The position numbers and the translations under genes were made by a program. The notes below the pieces were generated by a model. It was not told where the DNA came from, made no database searches, and saw only the letters and a program-made list of their open reading frames with translations. From Bacteroides sp. An322 (GTDB lineage Bacteria > Bacteroidota > Bacteroidia > Bacteroidales > Bacteroidaceae), in NCBI RefSeq assembly GCF_002161765.1, contig NZ_NFIN01000005.1, forward strand, positions 110,146 to 174,145: a stretch of 64,000 nt of DNA, in the 5' to 3' direction. Shown in pieces: positions 17,103-26,170 of this stretch; the stretch's first letter is position 1, and the number at the start of each line of letters is the position of its first letter.

Positions 17103-19316
17103 ATGAAAAACAGGAAAGCAAGAACCTTTTTGTTGGCTGGAGCGGCTCTTCTCGCTTCCGGCGTGTGGGCACAAGGGCAACCCGTGTGCCTTTCTACTCC
17201 CGAAACCTCGTTGGTGATTGATGCGCCACAAGGTGGAGAATTGAAGTATGTATATTATGGTGCGAAATTAGACGATGCGGACTTGAGCCAAATCGATGCG
17301 GTGCGCACGTGCAATCATGCCGCTTATCCGGTGTATGGGATGAATACTCCCGCCGAAGTAGCTCTCTCGGTACGTCATGCCGATGGGAATATGTCTACTC
17401 AAATGGTGGTAGAAAGCGTGGCTACTACGAAAGCTGATAATACTCAAGAAGTCACGGTGCGATTGAAAGACAAGGTCTATCCGTTTTATGTGGACGTATG
17501 CTATCGGGCTTACCAGGATGTAGACATCATTGAGACTTGGACTGAAATCACGAATGAAGAAAAGAAACCCGTTGTGCTCAACCAGTTTGCTTCGGCTTAC
17601 CTGCCTATCCGCAGGGGCAATGTATGGCTTTCCAGCCTCTATGGTTCGTGGGCGAATGAAGGTAGATTAGTTCAAGAGCCTTTAGAGCCGGGAATGAAAA
17701 TCATTAAAAACAAGGACGGTGTACGCAATTCGCATACGGCACATGCCGAAGTGATGTTCTCGCTCGACGGGCGTCCGCAAGAGAACGAAGGACGGACTAT
17801 CGGTGCGGCACTTTGCTATACAGGAAATTACAAACTCCGCGTTGATACCGATGATAGCGATTATCATCAATTCTTTGCAGGCATCAACGAAGAAAATTCC
17901 CAATATCAGTTGGAAAAGGGAGAAACCTTTACCACTCCGGTACTTGCCTTGACTTACTCGGATGAGGGATTAAGCGGAGCCAGCCGGAACTTCCACCGGT
18001 GGGGGCGCACGTATAAGTTGGCGCATGGCAATGTGCCCCGCAAAATCTTGCTGAATAGCTGGGAAGGCGTTTATTTCGATATCAACCAGCAAGGTATGGA
18101 ACAGATGATGGCGGATATCGAGTCGATGGGAGGCGAATTGTTCGTGATGGATGACGGATGGTTCGGAGATAAATATCCGCGTAAGAATGATAGTTCTTCG
18201 TTGGGCGACTGGGTGGTAGATACCCGTAAATTGCCCGAAGGCATTGAAGGACTGATTCGCGATGCGAAAAAGCATCATGTAGGTTTCGGTATTTGGATAG
18301 AACCGGAAATGTCGAATACCCTGAGCGAACTGTACGAGAAGCATCCTGAATGGATTCTGAAAGCTCCCCAACGTGACCCGGTTTTAGGACGTGGAGGAAC
18401 GCAGGTGGTGCTTGACTTGGCGAATCCGGAAGTGCAGGATTTTGTGTTCGGCGTGGTGGATAATCTGATGACCAAGCATCCCGAAATCGAGTATATCAAA
18501 TGGGATGCCAATATGGCGATTATGAACCACGGTTCGAATTACCTGACCGAAGAGAACCAGAGCCAGATGTACATAGAGTATCATCGTGGTTTCGAGAAGG
18601 TGTGCGACCGTATCCGTGCCAAATATCCAGACTTGACCATTCAGGCTTGTGCCAGCGGAGGAGGGCGTGCCAACTGGGGATATTTGCCTTGGTTTGATGA
18701 ATTTTGGGTGAGCGATAACACCGATGCCCTCCAACGCATTTACATGCAATGGGGTACTTCGTATTTCTTCCCGGCTATTGCTATGGCATCCCATATTAGT
18801 GCCGCACCCAATCACCAGACTTTCCGTACCATTCCGCTCAAGTATCGTATCGATGTTGCGATGAGCGGGCGTCTCGGTATGGAAATCCAGCCCAAGAACA
18901 TGACCGATGAAGAGAAGGAGCTTTGCCGCAAGGCGATAGCCGATTACAAGGTGATTCGTCCCGTGGTGCAATTCGGTGATATTTACCGTTTGCTTTCTCC
19001 ATATGACCGTTTGGGCGTGGCTTCTCTGATGTACGCTTCACCCGAAAAAGAGAAGGCGGTATTCTATTGGTGGAAGATGGAAACGTTTGTAAACCAGCAT
19101 TTACCCCGTGTATGCATGGCAGGTCTTGACCCAACGAAGATGTACCGCATCAAGGAGTTGAACCGCATCGATAACGAACCTCTCCCCTTCGAAGGGAAAT
19201 CGTATTCGGGCAAGTTCCTGATGGAGAACGGTTTGGAAATCCCTTACACGCATAAGGTGGACTATCACAAGCTGAATGATTATGCCAGCCGGGTGCTGTA
19301 TCTTGAAGCGGAATAA
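17103..19316 (+). CDS. GH36 alpha-galactosidase, secreted
   Basis: A 737-residue protein with signal peptide (GVWAQ). GH36 architecture: N-terminal beta-sandwich, then a TIM barrel with FVMDDGWFGD (348-356), GIWIEPEM (396-403), nucleophile Asp468 in IKWDAN and acid/base Asp538 in WVSDNTD. It removes alpha-1,6-galactose from galactomannan chains, which exposes the backbone to the mannanases nearby. The start is the ATG at 17103; an upstream in-frame TTG at 17073 lies inside the -7 box and cannot be the start. Divergent from the rest of the locus but with the same upstream motif. Confidence 0.93.
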   Translation: MKNRKARTFLLAGAALLASGVWAQGQPVCLSTPETSLVIDAPQGGELKYVYYGAKLDDADLSQIDAVRTCNHAAYPVYGMNTPAEVALSVRHADGNMSTQMVVESVATTKADNTQEVTVRLKDKVYPFYVDVCYRAYQDVDIIETWTEITNEEKKPVVLNQFASAYLPIRRGNVWLSSLYGSWANEGRLVQEPLEPGMKIIKNKDGVRNSHTAHAEVMFSLDGRPQENEGRTIGAALCYTGNYKLRVDTDDSDYHQFFAGINEENSQYQLEKGETFTTPVLALTYSDEGLSGASRNFHRWGRTYKLAHGNVPRKILLNSWEGVYFDINQQGMEQMMADIESMGGELFVMDDGWFGDKYPRKNDSSSLGDWVVDTRKLPEGIEGLIRDAKKHHVGFGIWIEPEMSNTLSELYEKHPEWILKAPQRDPVLGRGGTQVVLDLANPEVQDFVFGVVDNLMTKHPEIEYIKWDANMAIMNHGSNYLTEENQSQMYIEYHRGFEKVCDRIRAKYPDLTIQACASGGGRANWGYLPWFDEFWVSDNTDALQRIYMQWGTSYFFPAIAMASHISAAPNHQTFRTIPLKYRIDVAMSGRLGMEIQPKNMTDEEKELCRKAIADYKVIRPVVQFGDIYRLLSPYDRLGVASLMYASPEKEKAVFYWWKMETFVNQHLPRVCMAGLDPTKMYRIKELNRIDNEPLPFEGKSYSGKFLMENGLEIPYTHKVDYHKLNDYASRVLYLEAE

Positions 19317-19323
19317 ACTAATA

Positions 19324-19380
19324 AAGAATTTAGAATGAAGAATTGCCCTGTCCGCATGGGATTCTTCATTCTTAATTCTT
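19324..19380. terminator. Hairpin after the alpha-galactosidase gene
   Basis: 19324-19343 and 19361-19380 are reverse complements at 19 of 20 positions, with a 17-nt loop. It starts 8 nt after the stop codon. No strong T-run follows, so it may be an mRNA-end stabiliser instead of a true terminator. Confidence 0.5.
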
Positions 19381-19420
19381 CATTTATAGTAAAACAAAAT
19401 TGGTTTGCGAAAAATGAAAT

Positions 19421-19513
19421 TGAACACAGAGACACAAAGGCACAGAACTTTAATTTTTAGAGAAGACAAAGCCCACGGAGAAAAACACTGACTCTGTGAA
19501 CTTTGTCTTCTCT
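19421..19513. repeat. Octamer-arm repeat, degenerate copy
   Basis: GAACACAGAGACACAAAGGC starts the octamer arm at 19422, but no matching outer right arm is visible. An inner inverted repeat pairs AGAGAAGACAAAG (about 19459-19471) with CTTTGTCTTCTCT (19501-19513). It sits just past the stop of the aminotransferase gene. Confidence 0.55.
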
Positions 19514-19520
19514 TCTATAT

Positions 19521-20714
19521 TTATTTCAGCCGTGCCAAAGTTTCTTTGATACGACGCATAGCTTCTACAATGTTCTCGTCAGAAGTAGCGTAGCTCATAC
19601 GGATACATTCAGGCGCGCCGAATGAAGTACCACCTACGCAGGCTACATGGCCTACCTCAAGCAGATACATCGCCAAATCTTCCGCATTGTTGATAACACG
19701 GTCACCGTCTTTCTTACCGAAGAACGAATCGCATTTCGGGAAGAGGTAGAAAGCACCTTCCGGAACGTTTACTTCGAATCCGGGTATTTCTTTTGCCAGT
19801 TTCACAATCAAATCACGACGGCGTTCGAATGCTTGACGCATTTCTTCTACCGGAGCCTGTGTGCCAGTGTAAGCGGCTTCGGCTGCTTTCTGTGATACCG
19901 AGCACGGACCAGAAGTATATTGTCCCTGAAGTTTGTTGACACCTTTCACAATCCATTCGGGAGCGGCGATAAATCCGATACGCCAGCCCGTCATGGCATA
20001 CGCTTTCGATACGCCGTTGACAATAACCACACGGTCTCTGATTTCGCCGAACTGGGCGATGCTTTCATGCTTGCCGATGTAGTTGATGTGTTCGTAGATT
20101 TCATCGGCGATGGTGATGACACGTTCGTGCTTAGCCAATACCGAAGCCAGTCCAGCTAATTCTTCTTTGCTATATACCGAGCCGGTCGGGTTCGAGGGCG
20201 AGCAAAGAATCAGGGCACGGGTCTTGGGTGTGATAGCCGCTTCCAATTGTTCGGGAGTAATCTTAAAGTCTTGTTCGATGCCCGCACGTACAATCACCGG
20301 AGTGCCTTCTGCCAATTTCACCATTTCGGGATAGCTTACCCAATAAGGGGCGGGTACGATGACTTCATCTCCTTTGTTTACCAAAGCCATAATCGTGTTG
20401 CATACCGATTGCTTGGCACCGTTGGCACAACTGATTTGGGCTGCTGTATATTCCAGTCCGTTTTCTTTTTTCAGTTTTTCTACAATGGCATTACGCAATG
20501 CGGGATAACCTGCCACGGGCGAATAGCGTGAATAGTTTTCGTCAATCGCTTTTTTAGCGGCTTCCTTGATATGGTCGGGAGTATTGAAGTCGGGTTCGCC
20601 GACACTCATGTTGATTACATCTACGCCCTGAGCCTTGAGTTCGCTGCTCTTTTGAGACATAGCCAGCGTAGCCGAGGGTGACAAACTGTTTAAACGTTCT
20701 GAAAGTTGGTTCAT
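19521..20714 (-). CDS. Aspartate aminotransferase family class I/II PLP enzyme
   Basis: A 397-residue cytoplasmic aminotransferase. Visible motifs: SVGEPDFNTPDHI near the N-terminus, SPSNPTG (substrate carboxylate/ring site), DEIYEH, the PLP-lysine segment VSKAYAMTGWRIGF and the C-terminal CIRMSYATS. This pattern is that of type Ib aspartate aminotransferases, which transfer the amino group between aspartate and 2-oxoglutarate; some relatives also accept aromatic substrates or prephenate. It follows a Bax-inhibitor-like gene by 70 nt and has a TTACTTTG-like box in that gap (20747-20754, minus strand), so it may be transcribed on its own. Confidence 0.92.
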   Translation of the reverse strand: MNQLSERLNSLSPSATLAMSQKSSELKAQGVDVINMSVGEPDFNTPDHIKEAAKKAIDENYSRYSPVAGYPALRNAIVEKLKKENGLEYTAAQISCANGAKQSVCNTIMALVNKGDEVIVPAPYWVSYPEMVKLAEGTPVIVRAGIEQDFKITPEQLEAAITPKTRALILCSPSNPTGSVYSKEELAGLASVLAKHERVITIADEIYEHINYIGKHESIAQFGEIRDRVVIVNGVSKAYAMTGWRIGFIAAPEWIVKGVNKLQGQYTSGPCSVSQKAAEAAYTGTQAPVEEMRQAFERRRDLIVKLAKEIPGFEVNVPEGAFYLFPKCDSFFGKKDGDRVINNAEDLAMYLLEVGHVACVGGTSFGAPECIRMSYATSDENIVEAMRRIKETLARLK

Positions 20715-20784
20715 ATTCTTCTTTTGTTTTTAGTTCAAAATCGGTGCAAAGTAAAGCAAAATTTTCGACATATAAAAACATTTC

Positions 20785-21489
20785 TTACTTTCTGTCACCT
20801 AAGAAGCGGAGCAGATACAAGAAAAGATTGATAAAGTCGAGGTAGAGCGTCATGGCGCCCATCAATGCAATCTTTTGCGTAGTGTCGTTTACTTCGATAT
20901 CGCCCGTAAGCAATTGCTTGATTTTTTGCGAATCGTATGCGGTCAGCCCTGTAAAAATCAGCACACCGATGCCCGAAATGATAAGGTCCATCATCGAATT
21001 ATGCAGGAAGAGGTTGACCAGCGAGGCGATGATAAGCCCGATCAGTGCCATGATGCAGATGTTCCCGATGCGGGTCAGGTCGCGCTTCGTCACATAGCCA
21101 TAGAGTGCCATAACGCCGAAGGTGCCTGCCGTCACAAAGAATGTAGTGGCGATGGAGCTTGCGGTATAGACCATGAAGATGAACGAGAGGGTGACTCCGT
21201 TCAAGATAGAGTAGGCGATGAAGAGCAGGGTAGCGGTGCTGAACGCTATCCGATGGATGCGTGCGGAAAGGTAAATCACCAATCCCACTTCAGCAATCAG
21301 AAGCCCCCAGAAGAGCATTTGGTTTTGCACAATCATCGAGAGCAGCGTGTATGATTTTGCTACATACATAGCCGTCAGTCCGGTGATAACCAGCGCCAAT
21401 GTCATCCATGAGTAGACATTGCGCATCAATGTCGCTTGTACGGTCTTTGCTTTAGACGCGTATGCTTTTACTAAATCGTTTGTGTCCAT
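20785..21489 (-). CDS. Bax inhibitor-1/YccA family membrane protein
   Basis: A 234-residue protein with seven predicted hydrophobic segments and the family features: an N-terminal cytoplasmic stretch (KTVQATLMRNVYSWMTLAL), a central SILNGVTLSFIFMVY helix and a C-terminal LTAYDSQKIKQL motif carrying acidic residues. Homologues are inner-membrane proteins; BsYetJ is a pH-sensitive calcium leak channel and E. coli YccA modulates FtsH. The function here is not known. It lies 19 nt after ribBA and is probably in one operon with it. Confidence 0.9.
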   Translation of the reverse strand: MDTNDLVKAYASKAKTVQATLMRNVYSWMTLALVITGLTAMYVAKSYTLLSMIVQNQMLFWGLLIAEVGLVIYLSARIHRIAFSTATLLFIAYSILNGVTLSFIFMVYTASSIATTFFVTAGTFGVMALYGYVTKRDLTRIGNICIMALIGLIIASLVNLFLHNSMMDLIISGIGVLIFTGLTAYDSQKIKQLLTGDIEVNDTTQKIALMGAMTLYLDFINLFLYLLRFLGDRK

Positions 21490-21508
21490 AATTTTTAACT
21501 CTTAATTT

Positions 21509-22723
21509 TCAATTTCTAAAATGCAACGTATGCCCCATGCGGTCTTTCTTCGTATGCAGGTAACGTTCGTTGTACGGATTGGGAGTCACTTCGATAGGTA
21601 CGTTCTCCACGATTTCCAGCCCGTAGGCTTCCAGCCCTACGCGTTTCACGGGGTTGTTGGTGAGGAGGCGCATCTTGTGGATGCCTATCTCGCGCAGGAT
21701 TTGCGCGCCCACGCCATAGTCGCGCTCGTCGGCTTGGTGTCCTAAGCAGATGTTGGCGTCTACGGTGTCCATGCCTTCTTCCTGAAGCTTGTAGGCTTTC
21801 ATCTTTTCCATCAGCCCGATGCCGCGTCCTTCTTGGATGAGGTAGATAACGGCTCCTTTGCCTTCTTTTTCTATCATTTGCATGGCTTTATGAAGCTGCT
21901 CTCCGCAATCGCACCGCATGGAGCCGAAGATGTCGCCCGTGGCGCACGATGAATGTACGCGCACTAATACCGGTTCGTCCGGTTCGAACTCTCCTTTTAT
22001 TAATGCCACGTGTTCCAGCCCGTTGCTCTTCTGGCGGAAAGGAATCAGGCGGAAATGCCCGTATTCGGTAGGCATATCCACTTCTACGCCCCGTTCTACT
22101 AATGATTCCTGCTTCAGGCGGTAGGCGATGAGTTCGGCTATGGAGATAAGCTTGAATCCGTATTGGTCTGCCATTTGGCGCAATTCGGGAAGGCGTGCCA
22201 TGGTGCCGTCTTCGTTCATCACTTCCATCAGGGCTGCGGCGGGATAAAGTCCGGCAAGTTTGGCAAGGTCGATGCTGGCTTCGGTATGTCCGGCACGGCG
22301 GAGCACGCCTTTGTCTTGCGCGTAGAGCGGGTTGATGTGTCCGGGGCGTCCGAATGTTTCGGGAGTCGAAGCCGGATCGGCAAGGGCACGGATGGTGGCT
22401 GCACGGTCGGCGGCAGATACGCCCGTAGAGCATCCTTCTAATTTATCGATGGTCACCGTAAACGGGGTGCCCAGCACCGAGGTGTTATTTGTCACCTGAT
22501 GGGGCAAGTCCAGTTCCTTGCACCGTGAAATGGTAATCGGTGCGCAGAGTACTCCACGCGCGTGTTTCAGCATAAAGTTCACTTTTTCGGGCGTAATCAG
22601 CTCGGCGGCTATAATCAGGTCGCCTTCATTCTCGCGGTCTTCATCGTCTACAACGATAACAAACTCGCCTTTGCGGAAGTCCTCGATGGCTTCCTCTATG
22701 GTATTCAGCTTTATCTTGTCCAT
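21509..22723 (-). CDS. ribBA: Bifunctional 3,4-dihydroxy-2-butanone-4-phosphate synthase / GTP cyclohydrolase II
   Basis: A 404-residue riboflavin biosynthesis enzyme. The N-terminal half is Rib[25 protein letters not shown] and the [16 protein letters not shown] block. The C-terminal half is Rib[21 protein letters not shown] with the zinc-binding cysteines, then [14 protein letters not shown] and [20 protein letters not shown]. It makes both precursors of lumazine from ribulose-5-phosphate and GTP. Start 4 nt after the upstream lptF/G-like stop, so co-transcribed. No FMN riboswitch could be fitted in such a gap. Confidence 0.96.
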   Translation of the reverse strand: MDKIKLNTIEEAIEDFRKGEFVIVVDDEDRENEGDLIIAAELITPEKVNFMLKHARGVLCAPITISRCKELDLPHQVTNNTSVLGTPFTVTIDKLEGCSTGVSAADRAATIRALADPASTPETFGRPGHINPLYAQDKGVLRRAGHTEASIDLAKLAGLYPAAALMEVMNEDGTMARLPELRQMADQYGFKLISIAELIAYRLKQESLVERGVEVDMPTEYGHFRLIPFRQKSNGLEHVALIKGEFEPDEPVLVRVHSSCATGDIFGSMRCDCGEQLHKAMQMIEKEGKGAVIYLIQEGRGIGLMEKMKAYKLQEEGMDTVDANICLGHQADERDYGVGAQILREIGIHKMRLLTNNPVKRVGLEAYGLEIVENVPIEVTPNPYNERYLHTKKDRMGHTLHFRN

Positions 22724-22727
22724 AGTG

Positions 22728-24635
22728 TTATTGTTGTGAATAATAGTGTTGGTCTTTTATTTGTTGTACGATTTGTTCGTTCGTTTTTATAATAACTTTC
22801 AGGTCTTTTTCCAAGCGCAACCGGAAACGCCAGATGTTCAGATATACCAGTAATCCGGCAGGTATTACGATGCCGAGCAACACATTAAGCCACCGGTTAT
22901 CGAACGGGCTTTTATGTGATTTAACCCATAGAATCGGGTAATTGTTCATAATGTTTAGCAGAACGTGGTCTTTCGTATTCGAAAGTTCTTCGATTACCGT
23001 TTCCATTTGCTTGCTGATATCGGCTATGGTATCATCGTGTTTGTTACTGGTGAAGATCTCGATATAGTTGGGTAAGCCTTTTAAGCGGTGTGTGTGCAGG
23101 TATTCTTCACATTCTACGCTGATATGTTTCAGTATCTCAATATCTTTCCGGTATTCAGGCGTATGGATAATCACTTCTTTTTTGAACATGTGTCTGGACA
23201 GGCGGATGCCGAATACTTTCCGGAAGAAAGCAGCATACGTGTCAATGTTGAATACCACCGAATCTTTGTTCGATTTGTAGGTGAAAAACGCGCCCAGCGG
23301 AGCCAAGACCAATGTACTCATCCACGTACCTAATACGATATTCATTTCGCCGCTCTTCCCTACACGGGTCGCGCCTGAATCGATGATGTAGTAGACCACG
23401 AATATCAATACGGATATTACCACCGGCATACCCAGCCCGCCTTTACGGATAATGGCTCCCAGCGGTGCGCCGATAAAGAAGAAAATGAGGCAGGCAAGCG
23501 AAAGTGTAATTTTCTTGTGCCAGTCCGAGCGGTGTGTACGGATGCTGTTGTCCATTTCCTTGCTCATGAAGCTTTTCATGTCACATTCGGACGCTAATGA
23601 GGATACACGGTTTTCCGTTTTGCTCAGGGTCTGCATCTTTTCTTGTGACGTCATTGAGTTGTAGATGCTGTCGGTGTTGATGTAAGCGACATTTAACTTC
23701 TCTAGTTTGGTAGAATCTGCTCGTGTAAGTACCGGCGATTTATAAGTCGTACTGATAACATCGTTGAAATAAGCGCGTCCTACGCTATCCGCACGTATTT
23801 CCAGCGAATCGATAGCTTGGGATATTTCGCGCATATTCTTGATGTCCGAGCGGCGGTCGAGGAAGTCCCCGTCTACCATGTTGAATCCCGAATCGAACTG
23901 GATGAGCGTATGTTTTTCTTTAAATGATTCACGCCGGTAGGGCACGTTGCGCGAGATAACCGATTGGGATTTTAAGTTCTCGAATTGTTCTCCGTTATAT
24001 AGGTGCAGATACAAGTGTTGCTTGTCGGCGGTCAGTTCCAGTTTCCCTTCTTCCGCCCAAATGATATGCGCGTTCTCAAAACCGTCCGAGAAATTGTAAA
24101 TCAGCACGTCTTTCAGCATGCCTGTTTTGCGGTCTTTGTGTTTTACGTAGATGTTGTATCCGTCAATGTCGCTATAGAACACGCCTTCGGGGATGTCCAC
24201 TTCGGGCGATTTCTGCTTCATCGAGACCAGCAGAGTCCAAAGTTGCTTTTGCGCGCGAGGTCCGATTTCGTTTTGGAAAAAGAAAGACATGGCACCCAGG
24301 AAAGCGCAAAACAGCACCACCGGGCGCATGATACGGAGCAAGGGAATGCCTGCGGCTTTCATGGAAAGCAGTTCATACCGCTCTCCGAAGTTTCCAAAAG
24401 TCATAAGGGCTGCCAGCAGAATGGCAAGCGGAAGCGAAAGTGGAATTAATGTCAAGCCCGAATAGAAAAAGAATTGGGCAAGTACGTTTATCTCCAGTCC
24501 CTTTCCTACCAGCTCGTCAACGTATCTCCACAAGAATTGCATCATGAAGATGAAAAGGCAGATAAAGAAAGTTCCCGCAAAGAGCAACAAGAAGCTCTTC
24601 AATACGAATATATCCAGTTTTTTTATGCGTAGCAT
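22728..24635 (-). CDS. LptF/LptG family lipopolysaccharide export permease
   Basis: A 635-residue YjgP/YjgQ-family inner-membrane protein. N-terminal helices at ~10-35 and ~50-75, a third near 100-120 ([20 protein letters not shown]), a large periplasmic beta-jellyroll region (~125-375), then helices at ~380-400, 410-425 and 440-460. It exceeds E. coli LptF/G (about 360 residues) because of a C-terminal ~170-residue extension that ends with another helix ([17 protein letters not shown]). In Bacteroidetes such longer versions are usual. It moves LPS toward the LptA bridge with LptB2. Its -7 box is at 24659-24666; it heads the operon with ribBA and the BI-1 gene. Confidence 0.9.
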   Translation of the reverse strand: MLRIKKLDIFVLKSFLLLFAGTFFICLFIFMMQFLWRYVDELVGKGLEINVLAQFFFYSGLTLIPLSLPLAILLAALMTFGNFGERYELLSMKAAGIPLLRIMRPVVLFCAFLGAMSFFFQNEIGPRAQKQLWTLLVSMKQKSPEVDIPEGVFYSDIDGYNIYVKHKDRKTGMLKDVLIYNFSDGFENAHIIWAEEGKLELTADKQHLYLHLYNGEQFENLKSQSVISRNVPYRRESFKEKHTLIQFDSGFNMVDGDFLDRRSDIKNMREISQAIDSLEIRADSVGRAYFNDVISTTYKSPVLTRADSTKLEKLNVAYINTDSIYNSMTSQEKMQTLSKTENRVSSLASECDMKSFMSKEMDNSIRTHRSDWHKKITLSLACLIFFFIGAPLGAIIRKGGLGMPVVISVLIFVVYYIIDSGATRVGKSGEMNIVLGTWMSTLVLAPLGAFFTYKSNKDSVVFNIDTYAAFFRKVFGIRLSRHMFKKEVIIHTPEYRKDIEILKHISVECEEYLHTHRLKGLPNYIEIFTSNKHDDTIADISKQMETVIEELSNTKDHVLLNIMNNYPILWVKSHKSPFDNRWLNVLLGIVIPAGLLVYLNIWRFRLRLEKDLKVIIKTNEQIVQQIKDQHYYSQQ

Positions 24636-24658
24636 TCTTCTTAAATGTTGTCAGCTTG

Positions 24659-24666
24659 CAAAAGTA
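24659..24666 (-). promoter_or_regulatory. -7 box of the lptF/G-ribBA operon
   Basis: Minus-strand TACTTTTG, a match to TAnnTTTG, about 24 nt upstream of the start codon. Confidence 0.5.
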
Positions 24667-24713
24667 GCATAAAAAACGATGCGGAGCACGATGTTTTGCA
24701 TATTTTTAAAGAA

Positions 24714-25094
24714 TTATAAGCCGCATGCCCGTTTCAGTGTTTCTATTTGCGAGTCCCATAAGTTGATTGCATCCTCTTCTTCTCCGGCATCGGCAAAGTC
24801 GGTCACTTCCAGCGAGAGGTCGCTCGTCAGCTCGTTGTAATGGATTTTCAATTCGAAATACGTGCGGGGTTCTTCATCGCTCCAATGGAATCGGATAAAC
24901 GATTCGGTACGAAGGTTGATAATCTCTGCATCGCGTGTTTCGGTCTTGCCCCAGCGGAAAGTAAATGTCTTTTCGCGTCTCGAAACTTTGTCGGCAAACC
25001 AATGTTCCAGCCCCGATGGCGTACTGATAGCATTCCAAAGGATTGTGCTTGAGGCAGGCGGTAAAGTATATTCGATATGTATTTTCTTTTTCAT
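24714..25094 (-). CDS. START-like/SRPBCC domain protein
   Basis: A 126-residue cytoplasmic protein. The pattern IEYTLPPASSTILWNAISTPSGLEHWFAD followed by antiparallel strands and a C-terminal helix (DAINLWDSQIETLKRACGL) fits the helix-grip fold of the START-like family found throughout Bacteroidetes, related to AHSA1. The family has no settled function; some members bind hydrophobic ligands. It lies directly upstream of the lptF/G promoter on the same strand, but the 78-nt gap contains that promoter, so the two genes need not share a transcript. Confidence 0.85.
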   Translation of the reverse strand: MKKKIHIEYTLPPASSTILWNAISTPSGLEHWFADKVSRREKTFTFRWGKTETRDAEIINLRTESFIRFHWSDEEPRTYFELKIHYNELTSDLSLEVTDFADAGEEEDAINLWDSQIETLKRACGL

Positions 25095-25202
25095 GGATAT
25101 TCAGGTTTCCGGTTATTAATTTTTATGGGGCGCAAATTAAAGTAATTTTTCGTACACTGCATAACGATTCGCTTGGTTTTTTTCTCTTTTTATATTTTAT
25201 CG

Positions 25203-25332
25203 AATGCAAAGGCGCAAAAGTGCAAAATTTAATTTATTTACAATTTGACTATTTACAATTTACTATTTGATATAAAATCGTACTTCGTAAATCGAAAAAT
25301 AGTAAATCTCTGCGCTTTTGCGTCTCTGCGTT
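25203..25332. repeat. Octamer-arm inverted repeat with 57-nt core (copy F)
   Basis: Arms 25203-25227 and 25307-25332 pair imperfectly and use ATGCAAAG/GCGCAAAA/GTGCAAAA units. The core from 25253 to 25309 (starting TTACAATTTACTATTTGATA) recurs at 39811-39867 with one visible difference and, inverted, at 41101-41166. The gap 25095-25437 holds this element and the tRNA promoter, and no gene is seen. Confidence 0.8.
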
Positions 25333-25387
25333 TATTTTATAGTATAAGCCGATGAAGATAATTTTTTGAAGAAAATCGGCAAAGGTA

Positions 25388-25418
25388 TTGCGTAATTCAA
25401 AAAAACAACTTACCTTTG
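25388..25418 (+). promoter_or_regulatory. tRNA promoter
   Basis: A TTG at about 25388-25390 is followed 20 nt later by the -7 box TACCTTTG (25411-25418). This matches the Bacteroidetes vegetative promoter layout closely. It lies 20 nt upstream of the first tRNA. Confidence 0.7.
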
Positions 25419-25437
25419 CACCCGCAATCGCCAAAAA

Positions 25438-25511
25438 GGCGGGATAGCTCAGCTGGTTAGAGCGCATGATTCATAATCATGAGGTCCCCGGTTCAATCCC
25501 GGGTCCCGCTA
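25438..25511 (+). tRNA. tRNA with anticodon CAU (elongator Met most likely), copy 1
   Basis: A 74-nt cloverleaf: acceptor GGCGGGA/TCCCGCT (one G-U pair), D stem GCTC/GAGC, anticodon stem CATGA/TCATG with loop TTCATAA, T stem CCCGG/CCGGG with TTCAATC. Anticodon CAT. It lacks a formyl-initiator signature (position 1-72 is paired as G-U) and could be elongator Met or a lysidine-modified Ile2. No encoded CCA: CTA follows the discriminator base. Confidence 0.95.
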
Positions 25512-25563
25512 CTACGGACAAATAGAGCCGTTGGGTGGCTTCCACATCTGGCGGTTTCTTCTT

Positions 25564-25637
25564 GGCGGGATAGCTCAGCTGGTTAGAGCGCATGATTCAT
25601 AATCATGAGGTCCCCGGTTCAATCCCGGGTCCCGCTA
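25564..25637 (+). tRNA. tRNA with anticodon CAU, identical copy 2
   Basis: The 74 nt are identical to the first copy. CCA is encoded directly after it (25638-25640), unlike copy 1. The 52-nt spacer shows no promoter, so the two are likely one transcript. A T-rich hairpin follows. Confidence 0.95.
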
Positions 25638-25663
25638 CCAAGAGAGAGAATGTATATAGCATG

Positions 25664-25709
25664 AAGAACTAAGAATGAACAAAGCTTTCATTTTAGTTCT
25701 TCTTTTTTT
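25664..25709 (+). terminator. Terminator of the tRNA pair
   Basis: Stem 25664-25679 (AAGAACTAAGAATGAA) pairs with 25687-25701 with one bulge, followed by a seven-T run at 25703-25709. A classical intrinsic terminator 27 nt after the second tRNA. Confidence 0.8.
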
Positions 25710-26061
25710 GTCTTTATTCTTCACTACAGATTCATATCTTCATACGAAGTACGATTAGTAATCGTATTGCGATATCAGTTGTGGATTCGTTTCATACCTT
25801 ATTATATATATTCGTTAAATGACCGTTTTTTTTGTTGGTAGTGCGGTGTTGTAAACATCCGTAGTTGCCTGATAATAGTCAGGGTGGTTTATAATCTCTG
25901 TTCTTGTATTTGTGTATTTTGCATAATTACAAAATGATGATATATGTATGTATATATTGTTAAATTAGTATGTTTTTATATGATTTTGCGTTAGATTGAA
26001 AATTCTTATACATTGAAATGATATTTGTTTTGCATAATGGGTGATTTTGATTGATAGATGC
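25710..26061. other. AT-rich gap before glnN without a gene
   Basis: No coding frame of substance on either strand. It contains the 17-bp palindrome TACGATTAGTAATCGTA at 25750-25766 (second copy of the repeat at 11720) and long AT-rich runs. The lower GC than the surroundings continues into glnN. Confidence 0.6.
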
Positions 26062-26069
26062 TATATTTG
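26062..26069 (+). promoter_or_regulatory. -7 box of glnN
   Basis: TATATTTG, a perfect TAnnTTTG match, about 100 nt upstream of the ATG, leaving a long 5' leader. No good -33 element at the right spacing, which may mean that an activator is needed. Confidence 0.5.
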
Positions 26070-26170
26070 CAACAAAAATGAAAGCAAAAAGATTTTATAT
26101 CTGTTTGTTTTATTTCAAAGTGTGTAAAATGTAGTATGAAAAGTAAACTAACAACTAAATTTAAGGTATT

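Noticed and set aside
25438..25640. Direct repeat of about 74 nt as a possible mobile element or CRISPR
   Set aside because: Both units fold as complete tRNAs; it is a tRNA duplication. No CRISPR array exists in the window.
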